Positions 5,990-6,436 of a stretch of 6,436 bases of DNA are shown one piece after another. Position 1 is the first letter of the stretch, and each line of letters opens with the position of its first letter. Position numbers and translations under genes: made by a program. Source of the stretch: Pseudomonadota bacterium (GTDB lineage: Bacteria; Pseudomonadota; Gammaproteobacteria; Burkholderiales; Sulfuriferulaceae); contig JAJYGL010000071.1 in the NCBI GenBank assembly GCA_021790625.1, positions 1 to 6,436 on the forward strand, read 5' to 3'. The notes beneath the pieces are model-generated. The model was given only the letters and a program-made list of their open reading frames with translations. It ran no database searches and was not told where the DNA came from.

Positions 5990-6436
5990 TTTGTGGCGTC
6001 GACGAAGCAGGGCGTGGCGCGTTGGTGTCTGCTGTGTACGCCGCCGCTGTCATCCTCGACTCGACACGCCCGATTGCCGGGTTGGCGGATTCCAAAAAAC
6101 TATCCGCCAAGCGGCGCGAGGTGCTGCGTTTCCAAATACAGAATAGCGCATTAGCCTATGCCGTGGCCAGTGCGAGCGCACAGGAAATTGATGAATTGAA
6201 TATCTTGCAGGCGTCTTTGCTCGCCATGCAGCGCGCCATTACAGCATTGGCTGTCGTGCCTGATGAAGTATTGGTCGACGGTCTGCATGTGCCACGACTT
6301 GCTTTGCCTGCGCGTGCGCTGGTCAGAGGAGATGCACTGGAGCCAGCTATCTCCGCCGCATCGATTCTGGCGAAAACAGCCCGTGATGAAGCCATGTTGA
6401 CGCTACACATGCACTATCCGGAGTATGGGTTTGATA
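5980..6436 (+). CDS. rnhB: Ribonuclease HII, 3'-truncated by window edge
   Basis: RNase HII cuts the RNA strand of RNA-DNA hybrids and removes single ribonucleotides misincorporated in DNA. The frame from ATG 5980 is open to the window end and gives 152 whole codons; the family is usually about 200 residues, so about a quarter is missing. Evidence: GVDEAGRG at 6-13, with metal-binding Asp8 and Glu9; DSKKLS at 37-42; EIDELNILQASLLAM at 69-83; VLVDG at 97-101, with Asp100; and GDALEPAISAASILAK at 117-132, with Asp118. All four expected acidic active-site residues are therefore present, and the Tyr149-Gly150 region begins the final conserved block. One oddity: the segment after GRG reads ALVSAVY, where PLAGPV-like sequence is usual. 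The gene overlaps the lpxB end by 10 nt and has no evident ribosome-binding site at normal spacing, so translation probably depends on lpxB. This order is common in proteobacteria and implies no role in lipid A synthesis. Confidence 0.93.
   Translation, partial: MRLICGVDEAGRGALVSAVYAAAVILDSTRPIAGLADSKKLSAKRREVLRFQIQNSALAYAVASASAQEIDELNILQASLLAMQRAITALAVVPDEVLVDGLHVPRLALPARALVRGDALEPAISAASILAKTARDEAMLTLHMHYPEYGFD

Noticed and set aside
1..6436. A hidden novel system, mobile element or defence locus
   Set aside because: Seven known genes cover essentially every base, gaps are at most 14 nt, and no transposase, integrase, att-like repeat, toxin or RNA gene is visible.

Overview
The window is a compact, single-strand run of outer-membrane biogenesis genes from a Gram-negative bacterium. 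In order it holds bamA (5' end missing), skp/ompH, lpxD, fabZ, lpxA, lpxB and rnhB (3' end missing). This gene order is the classical proteobacterial arrangement. The protein details (Skp ending in a YDLIVEDAVYYNPRIDIT-type tail, FabZ with the HLKGIWKY stretch, rnhB directly overlapping lpxB, moderate GC content) suggest a betaproteobacterium, perhaps near Nitrosomonadales. That placement is an inference from general familiarity with these families, not a search result.

Layout: positions 1-2033 encode the last 676 residues of BamA, from inside POTRA2 to the C-terminal Phe of the beta-barrel. Skp follows after a 9-nt gap (3 nt if its first ATG is used). LpxD starts 14 nt after skp, FabZ 3 nt after lpxD, LpxA overlaps fabZ in an ATGA junction, LpxB starts at or just before the lpxA stop, and RnhB overlaps the end of lpxB by 10 nt. 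No gap exceeds 14 nt, and I see no promoter, terminator, RNA gene, repeat array or mobile element. The block therefore looks like the interior of one long polycistronic operon whose ends lie outside the window.

How the genes work together: LpxA, LpxD and LpxB carry out three of the early Raetz-pathway steps of lipid A synthesis. FabZ draws on the same (R)-3-hydroxyacyl-ACP pool for fatty-acid elongation. Skp escorts unfolded outer-membrane proteins across the periplasm, and BamA folds them into the membrane that lipid A builds. RNase HII is a DNA-maintenance enzyme that is linked to the others by position only.

No new system is present. The points most worth a second look are small: an isoleucine at the acyl-chain ruler position of LpxA, which predicts a shorter acyl chain than in E. 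coli; an atypical sequence after the GRG motif of RNase HII; a Trp at the expected uracil-stacking position of LpxD; a nine-A run near the end of lpxD; and start-site choices for skp and lpxB.
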